A stretch of 64,000 nucleotides of DNA from CAUZIZ01 sp965219855 (GTDB lineage: Bacteria; Acidobacteriota; UBA6911; RPQK01; JAJDTT01), in NCBI GenBank assembly GCA_965219855.1, contig CBDCOR010000012.1:1178001-1242000 (forward strand). The letters are read 5' to 3'. Positions 50,360-58,592 of this stretch are shown here, in pieces; the stretch's first letter is position 1; every line of letters begins with the position of its first letter. The notes under the pieces were generated by a model, which was given only the letters and a program-made list of their open reading frames with translations, was not told the DNA's origin and made no database searches. Both the position numbers and the translations under genes were made by a program.

Positions 50360-50422
50360 TCAATCTCCGGTCGGCGCCAGCCGCTCCAGTGCTTCGAACC
50401 AGTAGAGGACGACGTTGATCTG
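50360..50422 (-). pseudogene. C-terminal remnant of a kinase-propeller protein
   Basis: On the reverse strand these bases encode QINVVLYWFEALERLAPTGD and a stop, closely matching the end of the propeller at 51557 (QINVVLNWSEELKRLVPTGD). It is an isolated tail of a related gene, adjacent to the receptor tail on the other strand. Confidence 0.65.
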
Positions 50423-50470
50423 TGTGGGGAGTGACGCCGATCCTCTTTCCACCATCGAAGGTAGGGCACC

Positions 50471-50505
50471 GAGCGCACCCGTGTCATCTTGACACGGGTG
50501 CGCTC
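50471..50505. terminator. Perfect 16-bp hairpin
   Basis: GAGCGCACCCGTGTCA, a TCT loop and TGACACGGGTGCGCTC form a perfect stem. No T-run follows on either strand, so an intrinsic terminator is only a possibility; it could also be a protein-binding palindrome or a small repeat. It lies in the 375-base gap between the two toxin-antitoxin modules. Confidence 0.5.
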
Positions 50506-50656
50506 CATCGGGCAAGGGAGGACGCTAAGCAGGTACGGGTTTCCGAACGCCGGGGGCAGGGAATGACGCTATTCAATCTCACCCTGTCAAGGGTCATGGC
50601 GGTCCGGACCTTCATCTTGGATTCTCAGAAGAGCGGGTAGTGAAACACCCCTTCAA

Positions 50657-51091
50657 TTAGGGGCTTTGATCCTCCAGGATCGACAATCCCTCGCGACTTG
50701 CCGCCTGGTTCAATCTTCGGTCGAAGCTGATGAACTGAATTGACCCATCCAGCTTCTGCTGAACCACCGAGGCAGATGCCAGTTGCAGAGTATCCGCGGC
50801 CCGAAGCGGGTGTCTGCGCAGAAGCCGTGAGGCCGTCGAGATTACTTCGCCAACCACCTCCACGATGTACATGGCCTCCACATCCCGGTCGAGATCGTCT
50901 GCTATCCGGTCGCGTTCAGCGCTGCTGAGGTCTCCACTCCGACACCTGCGAGAGACGGCCGAGATCACCTCGAGTGCCGTGTAGCGGCTGGTAGCAGGCA
51001 GTGAGGCCTGCAGCAGGTCCTGGACTACGCCACTCCCAGTCTCCTCAATATATTTCTTCACCAAAGCACTGGCGTCGAAATACACGATCAA
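50657..51091 (-). CDS. vapC: PIN-domain toxin (VapC-like)
   Basis: VapC toxins are Mg-dependent ribonucleases, often cutting tRNA or rRNA. The 144-residue protein has the four expected acidic residues: D6 (VYFDASALVKKYIEE), E41 (TALEVISA), D100 (RAADTLQLAS) and D124 (FISFDRRLN). It overlaps its antitoxin gene by 4 bases. It appears intact. Confidence 0.9.
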   Translation of the reverse strand: MIVYFDASALVKKYIEETGSGVVQDLLQASLPATSRYTALEVISAVSRRCRSGDLSSAERDRIADDLDRDVEAMYIVEVVGEVISTASRLLRRHPLRAADTLQLASASVVQQKLDGSIQFISFDRRLNQAASREGLSILEDQSP

Positions 51092-51378
51092 AGCCTGTCC
51101 TCACGATCCTCCAGGAGCGTCTTTGAGAGCGGTTCTCCAGAAATGTGAATTCTGGGAGAACCGGGAAACTTCAAGCGGCGAGAGGGGGGTGATACGAGGC
51201 CCTGGGCAGCCAGCTGGAGAAGCTGTGATTCTCCCTGGGTCTCAGCCGGCCCCAGCGCGCGCAACTCTGCGACGGGGCGTCCGCGGTCCGTGATGATTAT
51301 TCGGGCACCCTCCCGAACCTCGCGGAGGTAGGTTCCCAGCCGGTTCTTCAGTTCGCGAGCGCCGACGGTCTTGACCAT
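51088..51378 (-). CDS. Phd/YefM-family antitoxin (VapB partner)
   Basis: The ATG at 51378 gives 96 residues starting MVKTVGARELKNRLGTYLRE, followed by IIITDRGRPVAELRAL, the Phd/YefM DNA-binding fold. The C-terminal half should bind the PIN toxin. A 12-residue N-terminal extension from 51414 is possible but lacks similarity. The gene lies directly beside a kinase remnant, whose truncation point is about 40 bases upstream. Confidence 0.88.
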   Translation of the reverse strand: MVKTVGARELKNRLGTYLREVREGARIIITDRGRPVAELRALGPAETQGESQLLQLAAQGLVSPPSRRLKFPGSPRIHISGEPLSKTLLEDREDRL

Positions 51379-51416
51379 GTAGCTATTGTAGCCACTTGAT
51401 GATCTGACTAGCAAGC

Positions 51417-51552
51417 CTCTTAGGCAGGATCTTCAGCGCCACCTCTCGGCCCAGGCGAGTATCCGTGGTGTGGTCAACCACCCCTATGTTGCCTTGGCCG
51501 AGGTTGGCTATGATCTGGTAGTGCTTGATGCTCTGGCCGATCACGATCTGTT
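51417..51552 (-). pseudogene. N-terminal fragment of a Ser/Thr protein kinase
   Basis: The reverse strand encodes IGQSIKHYQIIANLGQGNIG, then TDTRLGREVALKILPKR: the glycine-rich loop and ATP-binding Lys of a Hanks kinase. It is clearly related to the start of the kinase at 52237-52977. It is cut after about 45 residues and begins 5 bases from the end of the propeller gene, suggesting a former tandem array of kinase genes. Confidence 0.75.
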
Positions 51553-51556
51553 CCCC

Positions 51557-52240
51557 TTAATCGCCTGTCGGCACCAGCCGCTTCAGCTCTTCGGACCAGT
51601 TGAGGACGACGTTGATCTGGTTGGCGGTTAGCCCCCCTTCGCTTTTCACTCTTTTCACCATGACGAACCGACCATCCGGAGTGGCGTCGTAGTGACGTGC
51701 TGGGATCGGGTCCAGAGCGGTTCCCTCGAAGAGCACCCTGGGTTTGCGGACTCTGAGATCAGCCTGCATCGGAAACTCAGCTGCTATCAGCTTCCTCCCA
51801 TTGCGATAGAAGATCTCCTTCCCTTCGGGTGACCAAAGCGGGCGAGTACCGCCCTGCGTTGTGATGGGAATCAGACCTCCCTGGCTCGGATACGGTTTCA
51901 CATAGATCTCGTCACTTCCGGAACGATTGGAAGTGAAAACAATCCGATTTCCATCTGGTGAGAAGTCCGCAGCGTATTCTCTAAACCGGTTTACACTGAC
52001 TGGGTCGACCTTTGCGCTACCATCCAACCGTAGTGCAAGAATATCGCCGCCACTCTGAAATATCAGCACCTTACCGTTCGGAGACAAGGAGTTGGGGTAC
52101 GCTGCTCCCATGTCTCTTTCGAGAATCCGCTCAGGTTCGCCGCTGCCGTCCACAGCGATCCGCCAGATGTCACCGCCCCCGAAAAAGATCTCCGTGCTGT
52201 CCCGACTCCAGGCAGGTGCCATTCCACCTTTGGAGATCAA
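51557..52240 (-). pseudogene. TolB-like propeller end of a Ser/Thr kinase (3' part)
   Basis: About 230 residues contain WD40/TolB-like blades: MAPAWSRDSTEIFFGGG, NSLSPNGKVLIFQSGG, AADFSPDGNRIVFTSNRSGS and PLWSPEGKEIFYRNG. The C terminus is LKRLVPTGD. In intact proteins of this type the propeller follows a kinase domain and a membrane helix; here it joins the kinase fragment out of frame near 52240. Roughly the end of the kinase domain, the transmembrane segment and the first blades are missing. Confidence 0.78.
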
Positions 52241-52977
52241 TGGCGAAGGAACACATCGCCCGTGAGACACTCCAGCAGCACACATCCAAAGGCCCAGATG
52301 TCGGTCCTCTTGTCTACGGGCCTTCCGCGGGCCTGCTCCGGACTCATGTAGGCCGCCGTCCCCAGGACCATCCCAGCCTGTGTCGCCTCCATCTTCAGCG
52401 TGGGGGAGTTCGCGAGTTCCTGGTGTGACAGCTCCGGCTCCAATGCCTTCGCCAGGCCGAAGTCCAGAACCTTGACCTTGCCCTCGGGCGTGATCTTCAC
52501 ATTGGCTGGTTTCAGATCTCGGTGAATGATGCCCTTCTCGTGAGCCGCCTCCAGGGCCTGGGTGATCTCCAGGGCAATATGAAGAGTCTCTTCTACACGT
52601 ATAGGACCTTCTGCGATTCGCTCGGCTAAGGTAGGCCCCTCGACCAGCTCCAGCACCAGCGCCCGAACGCCATCCGCTTCCTCCAGTCCATAGATGGTGC
52701 TGATGTGGGGATGATTGAGGGAAGCCAGAACCTCCGCCTCCCGCTGAAAGCGGCTCATTCTCTGACGATCCTCGACGAACCTCTCAGGCAGGATCTTCAG
52801 CGCGACCTCGCGGCCTAGCCTGGTGTCCGTGGCCTGGTAGACCACTCCCATGCCGCCTTGGCCGAGCTTGGCCGTGATCTTGTAGTGGTTGATGCTCTGG
52901 CGAGGATAGATGGATCCCTCCCAGGTGCTATATTGGTGCGATCCCTGATTCATAATGTTCGAGAGGGTAATCTGCAA
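52237..52977 (-). pseudogene. Ser/Thr protein kinase, 5' part, truncated in the catalytic domain
   Basis: The N terminus has the glycine loop LGQGGMGVVYQATD, ALKIL Lys, IIHRDLKPANV (catalytic loop), VLDFGLAK and GTAAYMSPEQARG. The kinase stops after WAFGCVLLECLTGDV, before the last subdomains, and ends at a stop at 52237. The adjoining frame is the propeller of the same protein type, so an internal deletion with a frameshift is the simplest reading. An ATG at 52953 is an alternative start. It is divergent from the glycosyltransferase, 8 bases apart. Confidence 0.8.
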
Positions 52978-52985
52978 GGAAGCGG

Positions 52986-54212
52986 ATGACAGACCCGGAA
53001 AGAGTGGGCAAGGGCTCTGTTAGGCCAACGATGACAGGCGGTTTGCGCATTCTCTTCACATTCGTCGGTGGCCAGGGTCACTTCGATCCGCTCGTCCCGA
53101 TCGCTCGCGCCACGGCGGCCGCTGGCCACACCGTCGCTTTCGGATGTGCTCCGTCGATGGTCTCGACGGTCGAGACCACAGGCTTCACCGCCTTGGCAAT
53201 GGGTACCGACACCAGCAGCCCACCCCAGCGGACTCCGCTTCGTCCGCTGGACAGCGAGCGGGAGGACCGTCATCTCCGGGACCGCTTCGCCCGTTACACC
53301 GCGCAATACCGAGTGCCTCGTACCCTCGAGTTGTGCAGTGTGTGGGGACCCAATCTCCTGGTGTGCGACGAGACGGATTTCGGTGCCGTTGTTGCAGCCG
53401 AGTGCCTCGGTCTGCCCATCGCGACAGTGCTCGTCACAGCCGCCGGGTCCTTCGTGCGTACCGAGGTCGTCGGCGAGGCACTCAACGAGCTCCGCGCCAA
53501 ACACAGCCTGACGCCGGACCCCGAGCTCGAGATGCTCAGCCGATACCTCGTGCTGTCGCCCTTTCCACCCAGCTTCCGCGACCCGGCCTTTCCGCCGCCT
53601 CCAACGCTGCACGCGTTTTGCCAATCGATTCTCAGGACGGCCGACGACTCTGTGCCAGCGTGGTCGACGGTGCTGCCGACCGCCCCGACTGTCTACTTCA
53701 CACTCGGAACCATCTTCAACATGGAGTCCGGTGATCTTCTCTGGCGCGTACTCTCAGGGCTGAAGGAGCTCCCCATCAATCTAATAGTCACGCTAGGTCA
53801 CCACATCGATCCAGCGGAGTTCGGCCCACAACCCGCCAATGTTCGTATCGAGCGGTACATTCCACAGGCATCCCTGCTGCCCCACTGCGATCTGGTCGTG
53901 TCGCATGGTGGATCGGGCAGCGTCTTCGGTGCGCTGGCTCACGGGTTGCCATCGGTACTCATCCCAATAGGGGCCGATCAACCCTTGAACACAAGACGCT
54001 GTTTAGACCTCGGGGTTGGACGAGTGCTCGACGCGGTGGAGGTCACACCCGAAAGCGTCCGTGCAGCCGCATCAATGGTGCTCGAGGACTCCGCCTATCG
54101 GCAAAATGCCCAACACGTCAGAGATGAGATCGCTGGCCTGCCTGAGCCTGCACATGCCGTCGATCTTCTCGAACGGCTTGCGACAGAGAAGCGAGCACTC
54201 TATTCGTCGTGA
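52986..54212 (+). CDS. GT1-family glycosyltransferase (MGT/UGT type)
   Basis: The 408-residue protein resembles macrolide/sterol-type glycosyltransferases that move sugar from an NDP-sugar to small acceptors. The N-terminal half has LRILFTFVGGQGHFDPLVPI (acceptor domain). The C-terminal half has VVSHGGSGSVFGALAHGLPS and PIGADQPLNTRRCLDLGVGR, the nucleotide-sugar binding signature. AAGGAA sits 5 bases before the ATG at 52986; MTGGLRILF at 53031 is an alternative. It is surrounded by decayed genes and mobile elements, suggesting acquisition. The acceptor is unknown. Confidence 0.88.
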   Translation: MTDPERVGKGSVRPTMTGGLRILFTFVGGQGHFDPLVPIARATAAAGHTVAFGCAPSMVSTVETTGFTALAMGTDTSSPPQRTPLRPLDSEREDRHLRDRFARYTAQYRVPRTLELCSVWGPNLLVCDETDFGAVVAAECLGLPIATVLVTAAGSFVRTEVVGEALNELRAKHSLTPDPELEMLSRYLVLSPFPPSFRDPAFPPPPTLHAFCQSILRTADDSVPAWSTVLPTAPTVYFTLGTIFNMESGDLLWRVLSGLKELPINLIVTLGHHIDPAEFGPQPANVRIERYIPQASLLPHCDLVVSHGGSGSVFGALAHGLPSVLIPIGADQPLNTRRCLDLGVGRVLDAVEVTPESVRAAASMVLEDSAYRQNAQHVRDEIAGLPEPAHAVDLLERLATEKRALYSS

Positions 54213-54229
54213 CTAACGGCAGAGTCGGT

Positions 54230-54281
54230 CTGGGACGTGGCTTTGGTCTCCAGGCCGAAGTAGAGCCGTCGAGCTTAGCTC
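54230..54281 (+). repeat. GGACGTAGC hairpin repeat, copy 4 (left half)
   Basis: GGGACGTGGCTTTGGTCTCC and AGGCCGAAGT match the left arm of the repeat family. The right arm is missing because the ISNCY-like element begins at 54282. Confidence 0.65.
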
Positions 54282-55960
54282 GTGCCCGTCCGAAAACCGG
54301 GGTTTTCAGAACTGTAATCTGTTGAATCGTAAACACTTATTATACTTGAGACTGCTGACAGACCGGCTCGACCCAGCTCGATCCAGAGCAAGGACCCTCG
54401 AGCGAGGGCACGCGGGCCAAAAAGCAGCGGTTCGGCGCAGACCTCTCCCCGAGTCGGAGCCACAAGGCAGTACGGTCAGCCACAAAAGGCTACAACAGGA
54501 GTCGGGCCAGGACGACCAGGTTATAGGTCAGGACGCTGGCATGGACGTAGCTTTGAAAGTGAGGCCAGCCTTTCCAGCTACAGCGGTGGAGACCGAAGGT
54601 GTGCTTGAGGGTCCCAATGCACCCCTCAATCCCGGCGCGGAAGCGTTTGAGTTGTTTGTAGACCCAACTGGAACGCACCATGCTCTCAACCGTCAACCCA
54701 CACTTTTTGGAAAAGGCCACATCCTGTACCCCCTGCTCTTTGGCCCAGCGCAGGTTGGCAGCCGAGGCAAAACCACCATCCCAGGCGCTCTGGCGGGGGA
54801 CCTTCCCGTACAGCTGTCGATGCCGCTCTAAGAAGGGTTGCACATAGTTGCTGTCGGCCGGATTCCCCCGTTCCACCACACAATCCAGGATCAGCGACGA
54901 GGCGCCCGTGCTGACAAACACCTTGTGGCCGAAGACCGTTTCCCGAGGGCTCTTCTTGATAATATCGGTGTGCTCTTCGAAGAGGGAACAGATCTTCTCC
55001 TGGGCCGCGACGGCCTCGCCCGAAAGGACCCGTCGTTGAGTCTGCTCGATGACTTTGTGCAACAGCCCCAGATAGTGGGCCAGTTGCGCCGCCACGGCCA
55101 GACTGAGGGGATCGCTCCACTGCGCGGAAGCTGCCAGCGCCTGCTCGGCATAGTGAGCCGTCTTGGACGCCACTTTGATCAGATCGCGGTAACTGTCCAG
55201 GCGCTTCTTGCCGCGGCGGTTGCGGATGTTCAGGACGCGCCGCTTGGCCCGCCGCGTATGATCGACGAAGCCGATCCCTTCCCGCTCCCGCAGCCGCCCC
55301 AGCGACTGGGTCACGACTCGAATGCCGTCGTACAACAGCTCACTGTCGAGCGGATAGTGGATGTTCGTCTCGACCGCCGTGGCATCGACCCGAATCCGTT
55401 GGCCTTTTTCCAGACCCCGAGCCTGCGCCCAGAGCACCAAGTGGTCGTTGATCGCCTTCCAAGTCCCCGGCTCAATCTTCCCCAGGTTCTCCGCCAGGGT
55501 GGCTTTGCTGATCGACGCCCCATAGGGCAAGCGACAGAACCTCTGACAGCTTTGCGAATCCACCAGATGAAACTCCAGCTTGCGATAGCTGAACTGATGC
55601 AGCTGTTTGATGACGGCGCAACGCAGCACCTGCTCGGCCGTCAAACCGGGGGCGCCAACACCGGAATCGACCCTGTCAGAGAGATCTTGTACTATCAGCT
55701 CCAGCGTCTGGGGATTGTCGTCCAGGATGCGCGAGATCACCTTCAATTCATGGGCCAGCTGGTGATCGGGCCATTGCGGGGAAAGGGGGCGTTGTTTTTC
55801 ACGCTTTTTACGCATCTTCGAACTCCTGAAATCGTCGTAAGTCGTTTTAGTCTAATTGTTTGTACCAAATAGTCTAGCAAACGGCCCTGACAGTTTCGGA
55901 GCTTGAAAAAGCCCTCTTTCCCCTTCCTTATCAATTACTTACACATTTCCGGACGGGCAC
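54282..55960 (-). mobile_element. ISNCY-like insertion sequence
   Basis: Terminal inverted repeats GTGCCCGTCCGAAAA (left) and, on the reverse strand, GTGCCCGTCCGGAAA (right) bound 1,679 bases with one intact transposase. No exact target duplication was recognised. It is inserted in a hairpin repeat. Confidence 0.8.
54490..55815 (-). CDS. DDE transposase of an ISNCY-like element
   Basis: The 441-residue protein has an N-terminal region with LTAEQVLRCAVIKQLHQFSY and LPYGASISKATLAENLGKIE. The catalytic part has GQRIRVDATAVETNIHYP (first Asp), VVERGNPADS and a C-terminal GIEGCIGTLKHTFGLHRCSWKG with the probable Glu. The overall pattern recalls transposases annotated as ISNCY; the family label is from memory and less certain than the transposase call. 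It appears intact. Confidence 0.85.
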   Translation of the reverse strand: MRKKREKQRPLSPQWPDHQLAHELKVISRILDDNPQTLELIVQDLSDRVDSGVGAPGLTAEQVLRCAVIKQLHQFSYRKLEFHLVDSQSCQRFCRLPYGASISKATLAENLGKIEPGTWKAINDHLVLWAQARGLEKGQRIRVDATAVETNIHYPLDSELLYDGIRVVTQSLGRLREREGIGFVDHTRRAKRRVLNIRNRRGKKRLDSYRDLIKVASKTAHYAEQALAASAQWSDPLSLAVAAQLAHYLGLLHKVIEQTQRRVLSGEAVAAQEKICSLFEEHTDIIKKSPRETVFGHKVFVSTGASSLILDCVVERGNPADSNYVQPFLERHRQLYGKVPRQSAWDGGFASAANLRWAKEQGVQDVAFSKKCGLTVESMVRSSWVYKQLKRFRAGIEGCIGTLKHTFGLHRCSWKGWPHFQSYVHASVLTYNLVVLARLLL

Positions 55961-55986
55961 TAGTTAGACGTACGACCTGTGCCTTT

Positions 55987-57180
55987 TTACGCCGCTCGCC
56001 ATCGTGCGGTTCCCGCCAACACGATGCAACCGAGGCCCACGACCGTGGTTAGGAAGCAGGTCAAGAATCCTATCCAGGGGAGCAGGAAGAGCAGTCTGAG
56101 AAGAATGGCTCCGATGATGAAGGCAAGAATGAGATGAGGGTTCTCTGAGGCTCGCAGCAATCGAAGGACTCTGCTGCCGAGCCAGAGAGCTACTGGAATC
56201 GGACTGAGATAGAGGAGAATCAGGTAGCAGCCGAGCAGGACCGATCCTGCCGGAAGACCTATCAGGGTCAGGAAGAGGAGGAGAGCCGCTGCTGGGGTAG
56301 CTACCAGAAACGCGAAGCCGAGCCCCAGGCTGGCAAGAGGTTGTGCGACAAGAGTGTCGGCGGTTTCGGTCGATTGCTGGGGGAAGAGCAGGAGCCAGAG
56401 GATTCCGACAGCCAGGAAGCCCAACAACAAGAGCCAACTGACGACCCGTCCAAAGGAAAGGAGCCCTTCCTTGACCTCTTCCCAGCGTTCGGCGGTTAGT
56501 TGGGGAGTCAGGTCCTCCTGCTCAGGTTGTGTCCGCTCGACTCCGCCCTCTACTTCGGCACCGGCAGCTAGCACTGCTTCCGTGTCGCTCTCGTAGTGCA
56601 AGAAGCCGCGGATCACGGCCGTTTCCTCCAGCGTGACCTTGCAAACGGTGACGTCGACGTTGCCGTTGACCTCTCCGGAGATTACCAGCTCGTCGGCCGC
56701 CCCAATAACATTGCTCCCGACCTGGCCGGACAATATCCCCTCCTGCACCGCCAGCCTTAGGTTCCTTCCGATCTTGCCGTCGCCGGCGAGGTGAAACTCT
56801 TGGCCGAAGAACAGGGTGTTGCCTCCGACTTCTCCCTGGATCTCGAGACGTTGCCCGGCGGAGCGAAGATCGCCTTTGGTGTGTCCTGCGAGCCGAAGAT
56901 ATTGGCCGGCCGCCCAGATGTCGCCCTGAATTTCGCCGCTGAGCATGAGATCCTGTAGACCCGCAACCAGGTCACCGGAGACAGTGCCATCGACCCGAAC
57001 CGACTTTCCTGCAAAGAAAAGGTCACCCAGGACCTGTCCCTTGACGTTCGCACTTTCACCGGCGAAGAAGAGATCGTCGTCGAGTGTCTCGCCCTCGGCT
57101 ATGGTCAGGGCCTTTTTGCCGCCTAGGGAAACCGAAGTGAAAAGCAGCGTAAGACCCAAGAGCGAAAAGGCGATCGCCAT
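55987..57180 (-). CDS. Bactofilin-like beta-helix protein with C-terminal membrane domain
   Basis: The ATG at 57180 gives 397 residues with a signal sequence (AIAFSLLGLTLLFTSVSLGG). A stretch of about 200 residues carries regularly spaced V/I-G-D/G repeats (NVKGQVLGDLFFAGKSVRVD, TVSGDLVAGLQDLMLSGEIQ), like the polymer-forming bactofilin beta helix. After an acidic linker come about four membrane helices (about 245-390). Proteins of this layout are annotated as polymer-forming cytoskeletal proteins, but the signal peptide places the helix outside the cytoplasm. A longer frame from 57363 is unlikely. Confidence 0.78.
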   Translation of the reverse strand: MAIAFSLLGLTLLFTSVSLGGKKALTIAEGETLDDDLFFAGESANVKGQVLGDLFFAGKSVRVDGTVSGDLVAGLQDLMLSGEIQGDIWAAGQYLRLAGHTKGDLRSAGQRLEIQGEVGGNTLFFGQEFHLAGDGKIGRNLRLAVQEGILSGQVGSNVIGAADELVISGEVNGNVDVTVCKVTLEETAVIRGFLHYESDTEAVLAAGAEVEGGVERTQPEQEDLTPQLTAERWEEVKEGLLSFGRVVSWLLLLGFLAVGILWLLLFPQQSTETADTLVAQPLASLGLGFAFLVATPAAALLLFLTLIGLPAGSVLLGCYLILLYLSPIPVALWLGSRVLRLLRASENPHLILAFIIGAILLRLLFLLPWIGFLTCFLTTVVGLGCIVLAGTARWRAA

Positions 57181-57366
57181 GGTTGAGATTAGAACCGAAT
57201 TCCTGGGCTTCTTGCAAGCCGCCAACGCCCGCTGACCTACGAAGACCCGCGGGAAGAATAGTAGAGCGAATCGCCCTTGCGTCTGGAGGGACTGAGCCAC
57301 TCTGTAGGGGCAGTGACGCTGACCCAGTGATTGCGGTTCCCCTGGGGCTGGTGATAGATTCAAAAT

Positions 57367-58049
57367 GTGAGAAGACTTAGACCCAGCCCAGAGGATACCC
57401 GGGCTGCTGCGGAGGTGATTGGCCGGTATCTGCCTGCTACACCGATTTCCAGGGAAGACGCCTTTGGCAGCAAGCTAGGGGCTGCCCTGTACGTCAAGCA
57501 CGAATACAGGAGTCCGGTCGGTTCCTTCAAGGTTCGAGGTGCTTTGAACCTGGTTAGCAGTGTCGTCAAGTCTGGTGTCGTAAAGCGTTTGAGGACGGCT
57601 TCAACTGGGAATCATGGAGCAGGTATGGCCTTTGCCTGTAGCCGCTTGGACGTTCCTCTGACAGTGGGTGTTCCAGTGGGTGCAGATCGGAGTAAGGTCG
57701 CTTTGGTAGAAAAATTTGGAGCCGAGCTTGAGTTCATAGGTCGCGACCTGGACGAGACGAAAGAGCTCATGCTAGTTCGGCCACAGAATCCGACGGATCT
57801 TTTTGTCGAGGACGGAGACTCCCCGGCCATCGTTGCCGGCACTTCGACCATAGGGATGGAGATTGTTCGCGACCTGTCTCAGGTGGAGGCGGTAGTCGTG
57901 CCGGTAGGTAATGGCGCGCTGATCGGCGGCATCGGGAGCGCTCTAAAGGCTAGGAACCCCGACATTCAGGTGATCGGGGTGCAGTCGGAGGCAGCGCCCT
58001 GCATGACCCTGTCCTTCCGCGACAGAACCCCCCGCGACACCGAGAGCTG
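57367..58049 (+). pseudogene. PLP-dependent threonine dehydratase-like enzyme, cut by IS21
   Basis: About 227 residues remain. They include the PLP Lys55 in SPVGSFKVRGALN, TASTGNHGAGMAFACSRL, and the phosphate-binding VPVGNGALIGGIGSALK, all typical of the fold II serine/threonine dehydratase family. The start is GTG at 57367. The frame runs into the IS21 left end at 58050 and stops within the element. The rest of the gene is not found on the other side at 60955, so material was also lost. It is inactive unless the short form folds. Confidence 0.82.
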
Positions 58050-58149
58050 TGTCGGGGGCCACTTCAAAAGCGGCCAGGCGGGGCCGGGTCAAAACCGGCC
58101 AGTGATTCAGTAGTTATATCCTCCGGTTCGAGTCATTTCAATCCCTTGT

Positions 58150-58183
58150 GAAGCCCTCCCCGCGAAGCGGGGGGAGGAGGCTT
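58150..58183 (-). terminator. Hairpin downstream of istB (copy 2)
   Basis: AAGCCCTCCCCGC, a GAA loop and GCGGGGGGAGGAGGCTT form a strong GC-rich stem with one bulge. It lies about 400 bases beyond the istB stop within the IS left region. No clear T-run follows on the istB strand. A role in ending istAB transcription is plausible but unproven. Confidence 0.45.
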
Positions 58184-58195
58184 TGTTGTGTGTTC

Positions 58196-58370
58196 AGCCG
58201 TAGAAGCGGTGGGAACTGTGGGAAACTCCGTCCGGAGGAGTTTTCCAAGCGCTGTGGGAACGGTGGAAAAACTCGCCTCCTGGAGTCGTCTTCGCGAGGC
58301 AGCCGTTTTCCCACGGTTTCCATAGCGCGGCAGTTTCCACGGCTTTCCGGGGGTGTTGGGGGAAACTCGA
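58196..58370. repeat. Non-coding block of TGTGGGAA words in IS21 copy 2
   Basis: The block contains GTGGGAACTGTGGGAAACTC, the hairpin AACTCCGTCCGGAGGAGTT, CGCTGTGGGAACGGTGG and, inverted, CCACGGTTTCCATAGCGCGG and CAGTTTCCACGG. A close copy lies at 62120-62282 beside an unrelated IS21-type element. It is not coding in a conserved way. Confidence 0.7.
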
Positions 58371-58592
58371 GAAGCCTGGCTTCCATGGTCTCTGCTTGGT
58401 TTCAACGACACGGCTTCTTCCTGGCTTCCTTTTTTCAAAAAACATTCGCTCAGAGGCCCCTCAAGCAATGAGCTCTGCCCCACCCTGTCCTGACCCCTCC
58501 CTCGGAGCGGGCAATCTACGAAGCCTGGGGCTGAGTCCCAGGGTCTGCGAGTAGGGGACAAGCCCGCACTCACAGCACTCGCCTCGCAGGTG

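Noticed and set aside
58196..58370. TGTGGGAA words considered as DnaA boxes or plasmid iterons
   Set aside because: They do not match TTATNCACA, and no replication gene or AT-rich unwinding region is near.
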